Below, piece after piece: positions 44,845 to 54,420 of a DNA stretch of 64,000 nucleotides. The position numbers and the translations under genes were made by a program. Origin of the DNA: Cellvibrio sp. 79 (GTDB lineage: Bacteria; Pseudomonadota; Gammaproteobacteria; Pseudomonadales; Cellvibrionaceae); contig MVDH01000001.1 of NCBI GenBank assembly GCA_003056245.1, positions 222,794-286,793 of the forward strand, in the 5' to 3' direction. Every line of letters starts with the position of its first letter. Position 1 is the first letter of the stretch. Under the pieces are notes generated by a model. It was not told the origin of the DNA. It searched no databases and saw only the letters and a list, made by a program, of their open reading frames with translations.

Positions 44845-46125
44845 ATGATTTCGTTAAATACATCGACCCAATTAAGTCCGATTAGCAACCTGCATTCCGA
44901 TTTGTTGCAGCGTGGCATTATGGTGGTGGATGACAGCAGCATGCACAGATACAGCGCACATTTATGCTTGCGTGCATTTGGCATTAACCAGGTTTATGAG
45001 GCTGCCAACGGCAAATTAGCGGTTGACCAATTGACCCAGTTGCCCCACACGCCCGCGGTAATGTTGCTGGATTTGGAAATGCCGGTAATGGATGGTATTG
45101 AAGTATTGCAACAGGTTGCCGTATTGCCACAACGACCTGCCGTCGTATTGGCCAGCAGTTCCGATGAAGTGTTAATCAGCGCGGTTGCCACTATGGCAGA
45201 AGCAATGGGAATTGTTTTGTTAGGCGCTTTTCGCAAGCCCTTAAACCCTCAGGATTTGGCTGATGCACTGGCCAGTTACAATGCAGATGTGTGTATGCTG
45301 GATGAAAAAATATCGCACAGTGTAGAAACCACCGTAGAGCAATTAAAGCTGGCGTTGGAGCGCACCAAAATCCTGGTGCATTATCAACCCAAAATTAATT
45401 TGGAAACACTCAGCCTTGCGGGTGTTGAAGCGCTCGCGCGTTGGAAAAATCCGCAAGGTGAATGGATTCCTCCCGGCGTCTTTATTCCGCTTGCTGAAGA
45501 ACACGGCTTGATTGGCGATTTAACATTATCAGTGCTCGATCAAATTTTGCAGGATATGAATGAGTGGTGGGAGCAGGGCCATTATGTGTCGGTCGCACTC
45601 AATCTATCGGCTAAATCCCTCGCGGAATTTAATTTGGCCAACGAAATTATCCAGCGTGTGATTCGCCAGGGAATTCCCGCGCATTACATTACGTTTGAAA
45701 TTACCGAAAGCGCATTGGTGGTGGATTTACCCTCGGCACTCGCCACTATCAGCCGTTTGCGTTTGAAAGGGTTTGGAATTTCTATTGATGATTACGGCAC
45801 CGGTTTTTCATCCATGCAGCAATTATCGCGCTTTCCATTTTCCGAATTAAAAATTGATCGCTCTTTTGTTGGCGGTGCACCGGCGCGGCAATACATGCGC
45901 AATATTTTGAAATCCGCAATCGACATGGGGCAACGCCTGGGAATTACCACCGTAGCTGAAGGCGTGGAAACCGAAGCCGAGCTACACTTGCTCAAAAGCC
46001 TGGGTTGTAAACAGGCACAAGGGTTCCTGCTGGCGCGGCCTATGCCCGGACGCGAGCTGTTGGGATGGGTTGAACGGGATTTGCAAAGTAAACTCGATAT
46101 ATGCCAAGCCTCACACGCCGGATAA
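44845..46125 (+). CDS. Response regulator with EAL c-di-GMP phosphodiesterase domain
   Basis: 426 residues from ATG 44845 (AAAGAG upstream; the frame opens earlier with a TTG at 44758). The receiver domain carries VVDDSS and the phosphoacceptor Asp76 in MLLDLEMPVMDG. The EAL domain has HYQPKINL, GVEALARW, ALNLSAKS, FEITESAL, SIDDYGTGFSSM, ELKIDRSFV and VAEGVETEAEL with QGFLLARPM, so the catalytic residues appear intact and it should hydrolyse c-di-GMP to pGpG. The 3' end overlaps the hybrid kinase by 25 bp, which suggests coupled expression and a common pathway. Confidence 0.92.
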   Translation: MISLNTSTQLSPISNLHSDLLQRGIMVVDDSSMHRYSAHLCLRAFGINQVYEAANGKLAVDQLTQLPHTPAVMLLDLEMPVMDGIEVLQQVAVLPQRPAVVLASSSDEVLISAVATMAEAMGIVLLGAFRKPLNPQDLADALASYNADVCMLDEKISHSVETTVEQLKLALERTKILVHYQPKINLETLSLAGVEALARWKNPQGEWIPPGVFIPLAEEHGLIGDLTLSVLDQILQDMNEWWEQGHYVSVALNLSAKSLAEFNLANEIIQRVIRQGIPAHYITFEITESALVVDLPSALATISRLRLKGFGISIDDYGTGFSSMQQLSRFPFSELKIDRSFVGGAPARQYMRNILKSAIDMGQRLGITTVAEGVETEAELHLLKSLGCKQAQGFLLARPMPGRELLGWVERDLQSKLDICQASHAG

Positions 46126-49100
46126 CACAACGGATAGCGAAACGATTTCAATTTCTCTCATTGGTTAATCCCACTCTGGGTCTTGCAGCGCTTGCAATAG
46201 CGCTGCTGTTTTTTTTTAGTAACCTCGCCTTACGTCACATCCATGCCAGCCAGGAGCGCGTTATTCGCGAACACTTACTGGCATCCCTCGGTTCCTTCTC
46301 CGAATTAATTAATATCTGGCAGCAGCAAAATATTGCGGCGATTCAAATGCTCGCCGCCTCCAGCCAGGGAAAATTATTGCGGCAGGTATTGCAGGAAGAA
46401 GGTAGTAATCCCGCAACCCACCAGGAATTGCGCGATTGGTTATATCCAATATTAACGGTAATGGGGTTTGATGGCTTTTCGGTCATCAATCACCAGCGCA
46501 TTATTGTTGCTGCAAGCACACAGTCTTACATCAAACAGCTCGCGCAATTACCGGAAACGCTGGAGGTATTAAATAAAGCCTTGGCTAACAAACCTGCCAT
46601 TTCGCGGCCGGTTACTGCCGTGCGTCCGATTGAGGGGCCGCGCGGCCAACAGCCCGCTGGTTCGCTAATGCAAAATATGTGTGTGCTATTGGAAGCTGAA
46701 GGAAAAGAACCGGGCTTTTTTTGTTTACGCTTTAACACCCACACCAGTTTTTTCCCCATTTTTTTAAAAGGCTGGTCCGGTAGTTCCGGCGATATTTATG
46801 CAATTGACCAAAACGGACGCTTTATTACCCCGGCGCGTTTTGGTACGCAGACCCAACCATTATTAACATTGGAACAACAACGTGCAGCGCGCATCGGAAC
46901 AACGGTGAGTTTACCGCCGGATGATAATGGCAAAAGTGTTCTGACTAAAATGGCTGATTTTCTTGTGAATCGCGAAGCGGGTATGGTCAGTGTGAATTAC
47001 CAGGATTATCGCGGTGTGGCTGTTGCCGGTGCGGGACGCTGGATTCCGGAAATGGAACTGGGAATTATCGTGGAGCAGGATTTAAGCGAGGCCATGGCTC
47101 CCTATATTGCATCGCGCAATATTATTGTGAGCCTGACTGCCGGTGCAATGCTGCTGATTTTATTATTAACCTTCAGTGCCCTCGCCAATCGCCGCCGCTT
47201 GGCAATTCGCGAAGGCCGCTTTCGCTCACTGCTAAATAATTTACCTTCGCCGGTGCATATGGTATCGATTGATTACCATTTAATTGTTTCCAACCCCGCG
47301 TTTTGCCAGTTGATCGGTGCAGAAAAAACCGATCTGCTCGGGCGCGACCTGAGTGAGTTAATCATTCCCCCCTGGTTGCAACCGTTGATCGAAGAAGAAT
47401 TGCATAGTGCCCCTGAGTTTTGTCATTCCGATAAAGTAGTGGAGTTACAGGCTCCTTCCGGTGAACCACGTTATTTTCGCGTAGTCCGTTTCCCCGTTAC
47501 TTATTTGCGCAGCGAAAAATTCCAGGGCTTTGCGTGCGTCTGGTTTGATTATACCGAGCGTGTTGTGGCTAACCGGCAATTGGCCGCCGTGAACCAGAAT
47601 CTGGAAGAACTGGTAACTGATCGCACGCGCGAATTAATTATTGCCAAAGATCAGGCACTGGCTGCATCACAAAGTAAAGCTGAATTCCTCGCCAATATGA
47701 GCCATGAAATTCGCACACCATTGAATGCAATCATTGGTTTGGCGCATGTTGCGCTCACCAGTAACCCGGAATCACGCCAGAAGATCTATCTGGAAAAAAT
47801 TCGCGGCTCGGGCGAACACTTGCTGGAAATTATTAATGACATCCTCAATTTTTCGCGCATGGAAGCGGGCAAGCTGGAGTTGGATCACAGTGAATTTTTT
47901 ATTGATCAATTAATTGATAAAACCCTGGACCTGATCTGGGAAAAAGCCTCGGCAAAAGGACTCGAAGTTAAGGTAGATGTAGACCCGCGAATTCCTAAAG
48001 TGTTAATTGGCGATGTGCTACGGTTGGGGCAAATACTCATAAATTTTTGTGCGAATGCAGTGAAGTTTACCGATACGGGTCATATCAGTATCGGTGTAAC
48101 CCAGGTGCGCGATTGGGAAACCCGTGTTGAATTATTATTTGAAGTAAAAGATACGGGCATCGGTATAGCACCGGAAAAGATTGAACAATTATTCCAACCG
48201 TTCCAACAGGTAGATGCCTCCAGCGCACGCCGTTTTGAAGGCACCGGCCTCGGCTTATCTATTTGTAAAAACCTCGCTGAATTAATGCAGGGGCGCATTG
48301 ATGTCAAAAGCATATTGGGGCATGGCAGTAATTTCCGTTTGCGCGTGCAACTGGAAAAAAGCCTTGAGGCGTTAACGGATATTCCAGTTATTGCGCCACC
48401 AGCCGAACCTGAGAGTTTTGCAAAATTCGAACCGCTCGACTGTAAAATTCTGGTAGTGGAAGATAACCCGCTGAACCAGGAAATTATTATTTCGCTACTG
48501 GAGGCAATGGGGGCTGAGCCGCGTTGCGTGGATTCCGGGCTGGCCGCGCTTCTCGCCGTAGAGCAAGACAGTTTTGATTTGGTATTGATGGATATTCAAT
48601 TGCCTGGAATGGACGGCGTTGAAGCAACCACACGCATTCGTCAATTGGAAATCGGCAAACGCCTGCCTATTATCGCGGTTACCGCAAACGCATTGCCGGG
48701 CGATAAAGAAAGTTATCTCGCCGCCGGTATGGATGATTATCTTTCCAAACCGATAGATCCCCAGCAGTTATATCGCATGCTGGAACAATGGGGTCACGCT
48801 TGTCGTTTGGTGGAAACGGTAGTGCCTCAAATAAGCCGCTTTGAATTTTTATCCAACGGTGGCATCGATACTAAGCGTGCGCTGCATCACTTGATGAATA
48901 ACGAAGCACTCTATCAACGCTTGCTCGAACGCTTCGCCCGTGAACGCGCTGATTTCCCCGCACAACTTGAACACTTGCTGCATACGGATCTCACTGCTGC
49001 ACTCAATCAAGTGCATTCACTAAAATCCCTCGCAGGTAGCTTGGGCATGCTCCAGCTGGAATCTATCGCCATGCATCTGGAAGAGCAGTTACGTGCACAT

Positions 49101-49196
49101 GAACCGGAATTACAGCAGGTAGAAAAGCTGAATAATGAATTATTAGCGATGGTAGAATTGGTGAGTTTGGGGCTGGATTTGAAAACTCCCGATTAG
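46101..49196 (+). CDS. Hybrid sensor histidine kinase (Cache-like sensor, PAS, HisKA, HATPase, REC, HPt)
   Basis: 1031 residues. Membrane segment at about 24-46, a periplasmic sensor of about 300 residues with Cache-like features, a second membrane segment at about 345-365, a PAS domain (RFRSLLNNLPSPVHM...), HisKA with His535 (ANMSHEIRTPLN), HATPase with N, G1 and G2 boxes (NFCANAVKF, DTGIGIAPEKI, GTGLGLSICKNL), a receiver with Asp831 (LVLMDIQLPGMDG), and an HPt domain with His972 (QVHSLKSLAGSLG). This is a BarA/EvgS-like phosphorelay layout. Overlap with the REC-EAL gene makes that protein and the FixJ-like regulator plausible outputs. Confidence 0.93.
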   Translation: MPSLTRRITQRIAKRFQFLSLVNPTLGLAALAIALLFFFSNLALRHIHASQERVIREHLLASLGSFSELINIWQQQNIAAIQMLAASSQGKLLRQVLQEEGSNPATHQELRDWLYPILTVMGFDGFSVINHQRIIVAASTQSYIKQLAQLPETLEVLNKALANKPAISRPVTAVRPIEGPRGQQPAGSLMQNMCVLLEAEGKEPGFFCLRFNTHTSFFPIFLKGWSGSSGDIYAIDQNGRFITPARFGTQTQPLLTLEQQRAARIGTTVSLPPDDNGKSVLTKMADFLVNREAGMVSVNYQDYRGVAVAGAGRWIPEMELGIIVEQDLSEAMAPYIASRNIIVSLTAGAMLLILLLTFSALANRRRLAIREGRFRSLLNNLPSPVHMVSIDYHLIVSNPAFCQLIGAEKTDLLGRDLSELIIPPWLQPLIEEELHSAPEFCHSDKVVELQAPSGEPRYFRVVRFPVTYLRSEKFQGFACVWFDYTERVVANRQLAAVNQNLEELVTDRTRELIIAKDQALAASQSKAEFLANMSHEIRTPLNAIIGLAHVALTSNPESRQKIYLEKIRGSGEHLLEIINDILNFSRMEAGKLELDHSEFFIDQLIDKTLDLIWEKASAKGLEVKVDVDPRIPKVLIGDVLRLGQILINFCANAVKFTDTGHISIGVTQVRDWETRVELLFEVKDTGIGIAPEKIEQLFQPFQQVDASSARRFEGTGLGLSICKNLAELMQGRIDVKSILGHGSNFRLRVQLEKSLEALTDIPVIAPPAEPESFAKFEPLDCKILVVEDNPLNQEIIISLLEAMGAEPRCVDSGLAALLAVEQDSFDLVLMDIQLPGMDGVEATTRIRQLEIGKRLPIIAVTANALPGDKESYLAAGMDDYLSKPIDPQQLYRMLEQWGHACRLVETVVPQISRFEFLSNGGIDTKRALHHLMNNEALYQRLLERFARERADFPAQLEHLLHTDLTAALNQVHSLKSLAGSLGMLQLESIAMHLEEQLRAHEPELQQVEKLNNELLAMVELVSLGLDLKTPD

Positions 49197-49266
49197 ATAA
49201 TTCGTAAAGAATATCGCGCATCGATTTCCGTACAGGCTATGGGGATCTTAATGAAAAGGAATAATA

Positions 49267-49488
49267 ATGAGTTATAAATTTTGGTTGGTCCGTTTTTTTT
49301 TAGTTTTTGCTGCTGCATTCATCGTGATTGCCGGTGCCCAATATCTTAAGTCACACAGCATGATTTTCGCGTTGACCCAGGGGGCGATTTGGGCACCCAT
49401 TACTGCAGCAATTTACCTTGCTGTGTTGATCTACAAATTCCGTAAAAATCCTGTGTGTTTTATTAAAGATGATGAACCCAAACATTAA
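49267..49488 (+). CDS. Small membrane protein, hypothetical
   Basis: 73 residues with two predicted membrane helices (FFLVFAAAFIVIAGAQYL and ITAAIYLAVLIY) and a charged C terminus (FIKDDEPKH). AAAAGGA stands before ATG 49267. No family recognised. It ends before a strong bidirectional terminator. Confidence 0.65.
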   Translation: MSYKFWLVRFFLVFAAAFIVIAGAQYLKSHSMIFALTQGAIWAPITAAIYLAVLIYKFRKNPVCFIKDDEPKH

Positions 49489-49514
49489 CGGGCTGAAACG
49501 TTAATGGTTTATGC

Positions 49515-49547
49515 ATTAAGGTCGCCACATGAGGTGGCGACCTTAAT
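49515..49547. terminator. Bidirectional terminator between convergent genes
   Basis: A 14-bp stem, ATTAAGGTCGCCAC with GTGGCGACCTTAAT, loop ATGAG. It lies between the small membrane protein gene and the convergent flavodoxin-fold reductase gene. Confidence 0.8.
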
Positions 49548-49563
49548 AAACATCACCGGGTTT

Positions 49564-50199
49564 TCAGGCGACTTCATAAATCTTTTCATGGTTGATACTT
49601 TCAGAAAAAACATAGGTTGCCAAATGTTCTTTCAACCGTTTCAAATCCGCTTCAACATCCGCATTTTTAACAACATCGAAACAGGCAAATGCGGGTAATA
49701 TTTCTGCTCCGCAAAATTTATAGTTAGCAGTATTTCCCAGAAATACATCATCGACAGTGCCGCCCTCGAATAATGCTTGGTCTTTATTGCCAAAGGATTC
49801 AGCAGGCGCATTCCAGGACACTGAAATCATGTATTTTTTGCACTGCATTTTTCCGCCGGTGCCGTATTGTTTGCGCGGATCGGTGCGGGTTCTGCCATCG
49901 TCAATAATCAGTTTCTGTTGCACAAGGCCAGCGGTGAATACTTCATCGGCATATTTTTTGTAAATCCAGGGCGCACCGAACCAATAGACGGGCGCTTGTA
50001 AAATAATAATGTCTGCCCAAACATGTTTATCTACTTCTTCATTAATATCGTAACCCTGTTCGATAGTAGTGTGACGTACGGTAAAACCGTTGGCCTCCAT
50101 TTCTTGCTGCATAGTGGCAACTAGCAATCGGTTGAGATTGCCGGGTGATATGCCTTCGTGAAATTGGTGCGCGTTGATAATTAACAGATTCTTTTTCAT
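49564..50199 (-). CDS. NAD(P)H-dependent oxidoreductase, MdaB-like flavodoxin fold
   Basis: About 211 residues. Flavodoxin-like fold beginning LLIINAHQFHEGISPGNLNR and containing ADIIILQAPVYWFGAPWIYK, YGTGGKM and SWNAPAESFG, as in MdaB-type NADPH quinone reductases, which bind FAD and reduce quinones. The start is ATG 50199 with AGGAG just before it; the frame continues upstream without a binding site. It is divergent from an AraC-family gene, probably its regulator. Confidence 0.85.
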   Translation of the reverse strand: MKKNLLIINAHQFHEGISPGNLNRLLVATMQQEMEANGFTVRHTTIEQGYDINEEVDKHVWADIIILQAPVYWFGAPWIYKKYADEVFTAGLVQQKLIIDDGRTRTDPRKQYGTGGKMQCKKYMISVSWNAPAESFGNKDQALFEGGTVDDVFLGNTANYKFCGAEILPAFACFDVVKNADVEADLKRLKEHLATYVFSESINHEKIYEVA

Positions 50200-50389
50200 G
50201 GTTGCTCCTGGAATGTCATTCAATTGTGTGATTGATGGAGCTAGTGTGCAGCGGGAAATCCCCGGTTCGTTTGCCGGATACAACAAGATTCTTGCCTAAA
50301 ATGATGGATTGGCTGTTGTTCCCTTCATCAGAACTTTCATAACCCTGTAGACTCAACAGTATGGATTCATTAAGGGAACCCGGTAGTAA

Positions 50390-51322
50390 ATGAAACAAAA
50401 TTCAACCAATACCATAACGGTCAGCACGGCGGATCTGGCAAGGCTGGTCGAAAAAATTGCCTATTCTGATGGCGATTTCAAAACTGCAATTCCGGCGTTA
50501 ATGGCCTACCGCAGAAGTTCGGCTACTGACCCCATGCCCACTGTTTACGGCCTTGGCCTGGCGCTTACCGTTCAAGGCGAAAAGCGGGCGACACTGGGTA
50601 GCGAAATTTTTAGTTATGCGCCGGGACAATCGCTGGTTACTTCGCTCGATCTGCCGGTTATCGCACATATTACTGACGCTAAAGCCAGCGAACCTTATCT
50701 TGGCTTGTGCCTCGCACTGGATGCGCAGGTGATTGCACAAGTGGCAGCTGAAATAAATATTCCCCAATCGGTCGCGGAGCACAGCCCCAGGGCTTTATCA
50801 GTTGTAGCGTTGGACGAAGGTTTGCTGGATGCCATTACACGTCTGGTTAATTTATTAAATGAGCCAGACTATATCCCGCAACTTGCACCGTTAATCCAGC
50901 GGGAAATTGCGGTACGTCTGCTGCGCGGTGGGCACGGCGCTACACTGCGTCATCTGGTTACACTCGGTTCCAATTGCCAGCGAATTGCCAAATCTGTTTC
51001 ATGGCTCAAGCAAAATTTTATTCAAAATGTGTCGATAGATGATTTGGCAGAAAAAGCGCATATGAGTCCCTCGACGTTTCGACAACATTTTAAATACGTT
51101 GCCGGGATGAGCCCGCTGCAATATATAAAACATCTGCGTTTACAAGAAGCGCGGCAGATGATGTTAAATGACAACCTGGATGCAGGTAGCGCTGCGCTGC
51201 GTGTTGGTTATGAAAGTGCTTCACAATTCAGCCGCGAATACAGCCGTTTATTTGGACAACCGCCGCATCGCGATATGAAAACAGTAAAAGACACTAAAAT
51301 TAAACCTACATTTTATTTTTAG
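50390..51322 (+). CDS. AraC-family transcriptional regulator
   Basis: 310 residues. The N-terminal AraC_N-type domain runs from about residue 20 to 170 (MPTVYGLGLALTVQGEK, GQSLVTSLDLPVIAHITD). The DNA-binding domain has two helix-turn-helix units: SIDDLAEKAHMSPSTFRQHF and GSAALRVGYESASQFSREYS with the closing FGQPPHRD. The divergent reductase gene, 190 bp away, is the likely target; such pairs commonly control quinone or oxidant responses. Confidence 0.88.
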   Translation: MKQNSTNTITVSTADLARLVEKIAYSDGDFKTAIPALMAYRRSSATDPMPTVYGLGLALTVQGEKRATLGSEIFSYAPGQSLVTSLDLPVIAHITDAKASEPYLGLCLALDAQVIAQVAAEINIPQSVAEHSPRALSVVALDEGLLDAITRLVNLLNEPDYIPQLAPLIQREIAVRLLRGGHGATLRHLVTLGSNCQRIAKSVSWLKQNFIQNVSIDDLAEKAHMSPSTFRQHFKYVAGMSPLQYIKHLRLQEARQMMLNDNLDAGSAALRVGYESASQFSREYSRLFGQPPHRDMKTVKDTKIKPTFYF

Positions 51323-51378
51323 TACTACGTTCGATAACAGTGTATACACGGATTTATTAAATGAGAGGGGATTTTTAA

Positions 51379-51945
51379 ATGACTATTGACGTGCTTTTTA
51401 TTCACAGTGCGGGTTCGCAATTCGGTGACGACGGCAGTGCCCCCTTTGTTAAAAAACTCCGCGCCAGTTTGGGGCAGAACTTCAATGTAAATGCTCCCCT
51501 GATGCCGCTTCCAGATGACCCTTCCTATGATCGTTGGAGAAACAAGCTCAAGGAACTTTTGCAGCATAAGTCACCGCCCGTCCTTATCGGTCATTCATTA
51601 GGTGGTTCAGTGTTACTCAAATATATCTCTGAAGAACAGCCAGCTATTTCTTCAGTTGGTTTGTTTCTGGTTGCTACTCCTTTTTGGGGCGATGAAAATT
51701 GGAACTCTGATGAATTTGTGTTGCGCGAAAACGTTGCAAATTTTCTTCCTGATACATTGAACATATTCTTGTATCAAAGCCGGGATGATGATGTGGTTTC
51801 AATAGATCACTTAACGCGGTATTCCAGCGCAATTCCGCGAGCAGCAGTTAATGAACTGGATGGTGGAGGGCACGTGTTTAAGAATGGCTTGCCCTGCCTT
51901 GTGGAGGATATCCAGCGTTTGGCTGAAAAGCTGGAATTGAAATAA
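51379..51945 (+). CDS. RBBP9/YdeN-type alpha/beta hydrolase
   Basis: 188 residues. Short alpha/beta-hydrolase with the nucleophile elbow GHSLGGS (Ser at about residue 71), an acidic residue in YQSRDDDVV and the catalytic His in GGGHVFKNG near the end. Matches the small RBBP9/YdeN serine hydrolases. Substrate unknown. Ribosome binding site GAGGGGA precedes the ATG. Confidence 0.8.
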   Translation: MTIDVLFIHSAGSQFGDDGSAPFVKKLRASLGQNFNVNAPLMPLPDDPSYDRWRNKLKELLQHKSPPVLIGHSLGGSVLLKYISEEQPAISSVGLFLVATPFWGDENWNSDEFVLRENVANFLPDTLNIFLYQSRDDDVVSIDHLTRYSSAIPRAAVNELDGGGHVFKNGLPCLVEDIQRLAEKLELK

Positions 51946-52008
51946 TGCACTGGATTAACTGGTAAAAAATAAATGGCGATTTTTTAAGTAATAGCTTTTT
52001 ATAGTCCG

Positions 52009-52680
52009 CTATTTCTTGAATAGGAAAAGAAATGTATAACGTGTTGTAGCTTCAGCAGTAACAACTGTCGGACTTTTTATGGAAGTGCGTAGCGCGCTAC
52101 TAAAATCGCAGTCAAACTCTGCAATATAAGAGGCCAGTTTTTTACGCAGGCCCGCGTGCTCTTGTAATAAATCGATTGCACAATTTCTGTTAGCTGAATC
52201 GGCAACACAAGCAGAGTCTACCCAATCCCTTTCACAAATAACCAATATCAGGCAATCGGTTTTATTATTGCAAATATCCCGGTTCCAATGCGCATGAATG
52301 TCACCCAAGTCGGTGCGGTGATGCTTCCTGTCACCCAGATCATCAAGGTTTTCCCTGAACAGGTCCAGCGGGAAGTGAAATTTAATTTCTATTGAGTAAG
52401 CTGGTTCTTTAATATCAAATCGGCCGTTATTGATTTCAAATAAACCAATATCGCGCCTGCCCATATTTAACGCAGAACCTTCATTCGCCCTTACATAGCT
52501 ACGCGGATATTCGGCAATGGCCAGGTTGTTTTCGAGGGTGTTGTTCAAGGTTTTTATCAAGAGATCCCTTATATAGTTCTCTTGTTTCAAGTAATAAAAT
52601 TGTTCGTTGATTTCAAACAACCCGCGTGCGAAATCCTGGTGTTTAACCAGATCGATAATAACCTTATCAAAGTGTTCCAT
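52009..52680 (-). CDS. Hypothetical protein, possible PD-(D/E)XK fold
   Basis: 223 residues, soluble, with no known family recognised. The section RRDIGLFEI, then a 12-residue gap and YSIEIKFHFPLD is compatible with a PD-(D/E)XK nuclease core (Asp ... Glu-x-Lys), preceded by YIRDLLIKTLNNTL, a helix of the type often found before that core. The remaining C-terminal half has two Cys pairs. Nuclease activity is speculative. Its neighbours are unrelated single genes. Confidence 0.6.
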   Translation of the reverse strand: MEHFDKVIIDLVKHQDFARGLFEINEQFYYLKQENYIRDLLIKTLNNTLENNLAIAEYPRSYVRANEGSALNMGRRDIGLFEINNGRFDIKEPAYSIEIKFHFPLDLFRENLDDLGDRKHHRTDLGDIHAHWNRDICNNKTDCLILVICERDWVDSACVADSANRNCAIDLLQEHAGLRKKLASYIAEFDCDFSSALRTSIKSPTVVTAEATTRYTFLFLFKK

Positions 52681-52865
52681 AGGAAATAGAAAGCTTATTG
52701 GTAGTATAGGATTTATGTTGATGTTATTAACCGGCTACAATGGCTGAGGATTATCCGGGTGCCGAACCATTAGCTTAGCATGCCCCCCGATACTAGCCAC
52801 TTATCCGGTTTTCCGGGTTTTAACATTATGAGCCAAGGCATAGTATTGCTGAAGGAGATGTGTCG

Positions 52866-53291
52866 ATGAATGGTAAATGTCTCTGTGGTTTAACGCGTTT
52901 CAAACTGAATATTCCCCGGATCAGGGCCTATCAATGCCATTGCTCGCTCTGTCGGATGCAAAGTGGTACAGCATCAAATTTGGGCACTATTGTGGAAGCA
53001 AAAGATTTTGAATGGCAATCCGGTATACACCATATAAAAAGCTGGGTGAAAGATACCGGATTCACCTCGGATTTTTGCACAAATTGCGGATCACCCGTGC
53101 CGAATAAATTGCGTGGAATGGATTTTTACTGGGTACCGGTTGGTGCAATGGATGCGTCTGTACAAGTGGAGGTCGTTGCGCACCTTTGTACCAACTCAAA
53201 AGTTAACTGGGTTCCTATCCCGCTTATTGCTACTCGCTATGGTGATTTGCCCAATGTTGCGGAATTTATTAAGAAGCTAAATACGTTTTGA
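52866..53291 (+). CDS. GFA-family (glutathione-dependent formaldehyde-activating-like) zinc protein
   Basis: About 141 residues. Zinc-binding cysteines appear in the family order: CLCG near the N terminus, CHCSLCRMQSGT, and FCTNCGSPVPN. The CENP-V/GFA fold is well supported; the enzymatic role is not. ATG 52866 is preferred to GTG 52860, because GAAGGAGA at 52851-52858 is spaced for the ATG. Confidence 0.88.
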   Translation: MNGKCLCGLTRFKLNIPRIRAYQCHCSLCRMQSGTASNLGTIVEAKDFEWQSGIHHIKSWVKDTGFTSDFCTNCGSPVPNKLRGMDFYWVPVGAMDASVQVEVVAHLCTNSKVNWVPIPLIATRYGDLPNVAEFIKKLNTF

Positions 53292-53379
53292 GCTTATGTA
53301 ACAGGTTTAAATGTTTTGTCGTTCTGGCAATCAGAAAGCAGGGTATTAAATTGATTATAAAATTCACAGGGTTTGTTTA

Positions 53380-53784
53380 ATGAATCCTTTATCATTTGAA
53401 GATGCCTGGATTTTCCTGGGGATGAAATACACCGAAAATACAGTGCAGGATTACTATGCCAGCCTGGTTGGATTTTTTGATTACATTAATCACTCCACTC
53501 CAACTTATGAACAGTTTATAACAGCATTTAATAAGTTGTTGTATCTGAGCGTCATAAATAAAGTGGATGGTGGGGTTGTAATATCCGAATTCGGCAATGC
53601 TATTTATTTGAAGGCACTAGGAAAAAGCGGACCAGATACATCCCCTCGAGACATTGCAGAGTTAATATTTGCTGAGCTAAAGCCTTATAAATTGAAGTCT
53701 GCTTGCCGCCAAACCCCGCTGTCAGCTCAGGAATATGCAGAAGCTGTTAAAATGTATTTGGCAAAAAATAGCAGGTTAACTTAA
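53380..53784 (+). CDS. Hypothetical protein
   Basis: 134 residues, soluble, no recognisable motif or signal. It contains a helix-rich first half (YENTVQDYY-like, TYEQFITAFNKLLYLSVI) and a C-terminal SAQEYAEAVKMYL. It precedes the LysE-like gene by 15 bp on the same strand and may be cotranscribed with it. Confidence 0.6.
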   Translation: MNPLSFEDAWIFLGMKYTENTVQDYYASLVGFFDYINHSTPTYEQFITAFNKLLYLSVINKVDGGVVISEFGNAIYLKALGKSGPDTSPRDIAELIFAELKPYKLKSACRQTPLSAQEYAEAVKMYLAKNSRLT

Positions 53785-53799
53785 AGGGAGGGTTATGGT

Positions 53800-54420
53800 T
53801 TGGAACTGCTCATACCGATTATGATCTTTTGTTTTGCTACATCAATATCTCCCGGTCCGAACAATATTATGTTGATGACGTCGGGCGTTAATCATGGGAT
53901 TGTGAAAACCATTCCCCATTTACTGGGAATAAATATCGGCTTTCCCGCCATGGTTGCTGCAATTGGTTTTGGATTGGGCAATCTTTTTATTGCATTTCCA
54001 CAGATTTATCTGGTGATCAAAGTCCTTGGAATCACCTATTTATTATATTTAGCATGGAAGATTGCCCGCTCATCAATGCCGAATGTCGGTGTTGAATCCG
54101 CGAAGCCGCTAACATTTATGCAAGCGGCTTTATTCCAATGGGTAAACCCGAAGGCGTGGGTGATGGCAGTGGGCGCTATCGCATCATTTACCACTTCAGA
54201 AAAAATGGTAAGCCAGATTTTATTAATTGTCGCTACTTATCTGGTTGTCGGCGGGATGTGCATCGCTGTATGGCTTTGTGCGGGGGCAGCGATGAAACAA
54301 TTCCTGCAAAATGAAAAGCAATTAAAAATTTTCAATATTGTGATGGCATTGTTGTTAGTGGCTTCTGTTGTCCCTATGGCGTTGGTAGAGATTAATGTGC
54401 ATACCTGGGTCAATCGTTAA
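53800..54420 (+). CDS. LysE/RhtB-family exporter
   Basis: 206 residues with six hydrophobic segments. The N terminus has SISPGPNNIMLM, the conserved LysE/RhtB signature, and QWVNPKAWVMAVGAI in the middle. Predicted amino-acid or metabolite exporter at the inner membrane. Start is TTG 53800 with GGGAGG 7 bp upstream; an ATG at 53795 is out of frame. It converges with the following oxygenase gene and overlaps it by 11 bp. Confidence 0.88.
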   Translation: MELLIPIMIFCFATSISPGPNNIMLMTSGVNHGIVKTIPHLLGINIGFPAMVAAIGFGLGNLFIAFPQIYLVIKVLGITYLLYLAWKIARSSMPNVGVESAKPLTFMQAALFQWVNPKAWVMAVGAIASFTTSEKMVSQILLIVATYLVVGGMCIAVWLCAGAAMKQFLQNEKQLKIFNIVMALLLVASVVPMALVEINVHTWVNR

